Shown here: in pieces, positions 62,958 through 64,000 of the stretch
Position numbering within the stretch: the first letter of the stretch is position 1
Layout: each line of letters begins with the position of its first letter
Assembly (NCBI RefSeq): GCF_010730955.1
Contig: NZ_AP022577.1
Location: forward strand, 496,001 to 560,000
Source of the DNA: Mycolicibacterium aubagnense
GTDB lineage: Bacteria; Actinomycetota; Actinomycetes; Mycobacteriales; Mycobacteriaceae
Reading direction: 5' to 3'
Length of the DNA: 64,000 nt
The notes under the pieces: model-generated
What the model was told of the DNA's origin: nothing
Databases searched by the model: none
What the model saw: the letters and a program-made list of their open reading frames with translations, nothing else
Made by a program: the position numbers and the translations under genes

Positions 62958-64000
62958 CACCGCGTCACGTTGGTTGCGACGCCGCGAGCCGGCGAGCGCA
63001 GCCAGCGCCCGCACATCGTCCTCGATGCCGCGGGCCAATCCGTCGACGTCCGGGGCGCTGTCGTAGTCGGCAGTGATGCCGAAGAAGAAGCTGTCGGCAT
63101 AGCTGATCATCGCTATGCCGGTGCGTAGATGAAGAGCGATCGGCGGTACCGGCAGGATCTCCAGCACCGCCCTGCCCATCAGGTGCTGCCGCGCGCGCGG
63201 CCCGGGCACATTCGTCGCCAGCGCGGTCACCGAGTTCTGCGGCAACCTCGTCAGGAACCTGATCACCCAGGCCGAGAACGCAAATGGAATGGTCTGCGCC
63301 AGCGACAATACCGCGCTGCCGCCTTCCCGTTGGCCACTCCCCTTGACCTCCGTGAGTCGCCTGTGCACGATCTCCAGCTGCTTGACCGGATCGGGCTCGT
63401 CGACCGGCAAGAGCGGCAGCATCGCCGACACCCGATTGTCGGTTACGTCAAAGTCGCTCGCCGAGCGCATCGACACGGGCACGAGTGTGCGCAGTGCGTG
63501 GTGTCCCGGCGTTTCCCCGCGGCCGATCAACATCGTCCGGTAGCTGTTGGTGATCGCGGCCAGCGCAACGTCGTTGAGCGTCACCTTGAAAGCCCGGCAC
63601 ACCTCCTTCATGACGGCGAGGTCCACCCGGGCCGCACTGTACCGACGCATCTTGGTGACCGGCCCGTTCAGCGATGACTCCCCCGCGGCAGTGAGCACAG
63701 TGGCCGTCAGCTCTGCGGCGCCGACCAAGGCGTGCTCGGCGGCGCCGGCTACGGCTCGCGTCGCTCGCCAGGTGTCACCTATCCAGTTCAGCGGGTTCAG
63801 GCTCGGCCGCAGCAGGCCCATGATGGAGTTCCCGGACTCCTTCGCGGCGCGAGTACTGGTCGCGAATGTCTCACCGGCACCGTCGTCGCTGAGCTTGGCG
63901 AACATCTGCGCTGTCGCGATACCGTCGGCTATACAGTGGTGGATCTTCATCAGCACCGCCCACCTATCGTCGGTGAGCCCCTCGATGATCCAGCACTCCC
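62937..64000 (-). CDS. WS/DGAT acyltransferase (partial, runs off window)
   Basis: C-terminal ~354 residues of a wax-ester synthase/diacylglycerol acyltransferase. The frame is open to the window edge. Condensation-type active site HHCIADG in VLMKIHHCIADGIATAQMF, PLNWIGDTWRATRAV, and NDVALAAITNSYRTML are all typical of the mycobacterial Tgs family, which makes triacylglycerol or wax ester from acyl-CoA. It meets the KASIII-like gene tail to tail with a 21-bp overlap. Confidence 0.9.
   Translation of the reverse strand, partial: ECWIIEGLTDDRWAVLMKIHHCIADGIATAQMFAKLSDDGAGETFATSTRAAKESGNSIMGLLRPSLNPLNWIGDTWRATRAVAGAAEHALVGAAELTATVLTAAGESSLNGPVTKMRRYSAARVDLAVMKEVCRAFKVTLNDVALAAITNSYRTMLIGRGETPGHHALRTLVPVSMRSASDFDVTDNRVSAMLPLLPVDEPDPVKQLEIVHRRLTEVKGSGQREGGSAVLSLAQTIPFAFSAWVIRFLTRLPQNSVTALATNVPGPRARQHLMGRAVLEILPVPPIALHLRTGIAMISYADSFFFGITADYDSAPDVDGLARGIEDDVRALAALAGSRRRNQRDAVSTDPAS

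Overview
The window looks like chromosomal DNA of a rapidly growing mycobacterium (Mycolicibacterium/Mycobacterium type). Support: high GC and frequent GTG starts, IS1081-like (IS256 family) insertion sequences, a WS/DGAT acyltransferase, a DUF732 secreted protein, an LGFP-repeat lipoprotein, F420-type luciferase-like oxidoreductases and a BlaC-like beta-lactamase. The genus is inferred from gene content; no rRNA or other phylogenetic marker is present. No tRNA, rRNA or CRISPR array was recognised.

Layout. 1-5.4 kb: two IS1081-like copies in the same orientation (A, cut by the window edge; B, 3936-5362, with an 8-bp target duplication) around an S51 peptidase, YaeQ and small genes. 6-10.6 kb: a type-B carboxylesterase, a P-loop kinase/GNAT pair, an uncharacterised protein and a small secreted protein under a nested palindrome. 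10.8-17.4 kb: a PucR-type regulator divergent from an operon of alpha/beta hydrolase, benzoylformate decarboxylase, a GlcD-GlcE-like flavoprotein fusion and a second esterase, which fits 2-hydroxy-acid/aromatic keto-acid breakdown. 18.1-25.9 kb: a complete, tightly overlapping nine-gene V/A-type ATPase operon (G-C-I-K-F-E-A-B-D), unexpected beside the usual mycobacterial F-type enzyme.

26-40 kb: STAS-like protein, methyltransferase, class A beta-lactamase with an altered KTG motif, MarR regulator with palindromic operator, two luciferase-like oxidoreductases, FAD monooxygenase/LysR pair, a cystine-type ABC importer with binding protein fused to permease, a treble-clef FBP protein, a frameshifted ABC-F gene, a hydrolase and a metallo-beta-lactamase-fold hydrolase.

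40.5-55.7 kb is the most unusual region: a 1.19-kb direct duplication of a bicupin gene around a GMC oxidoreductase, then haloperoxidase-like hydrolase, Old Yellow Enzyme, IS copy C (intact), an acyl-peptidase-like hydrolase, a giant hydrolase + cyclic-nucleotide-binding + thioredoxin-reductase-like fusion, and an acetolactate synthase/acetolactate decarboxylase pair (acetoin route). Four promoters here carry the same dyad, GTC-N4-GAC inside ATCAGTC-N4-GACTGAT, suggesting one regulon. The region ends in a scar where the start of a MarR gene is joined to the last ~70 bp of the GMC gene.

55.8-64 kb: LGFP lipoprotein, dienelactone-hydrolase-like protein with a possible leader peptide, a secreted protein, a CorA-type transporter with GQN instead of GMN, a cytochrome P450, two overlapping KASIII-like genes and the start of a WS/DGAT gene running off the end. 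Several single-base deletions in short homopolymers break copies of repeated genes; they may be real decay or consensus errors.
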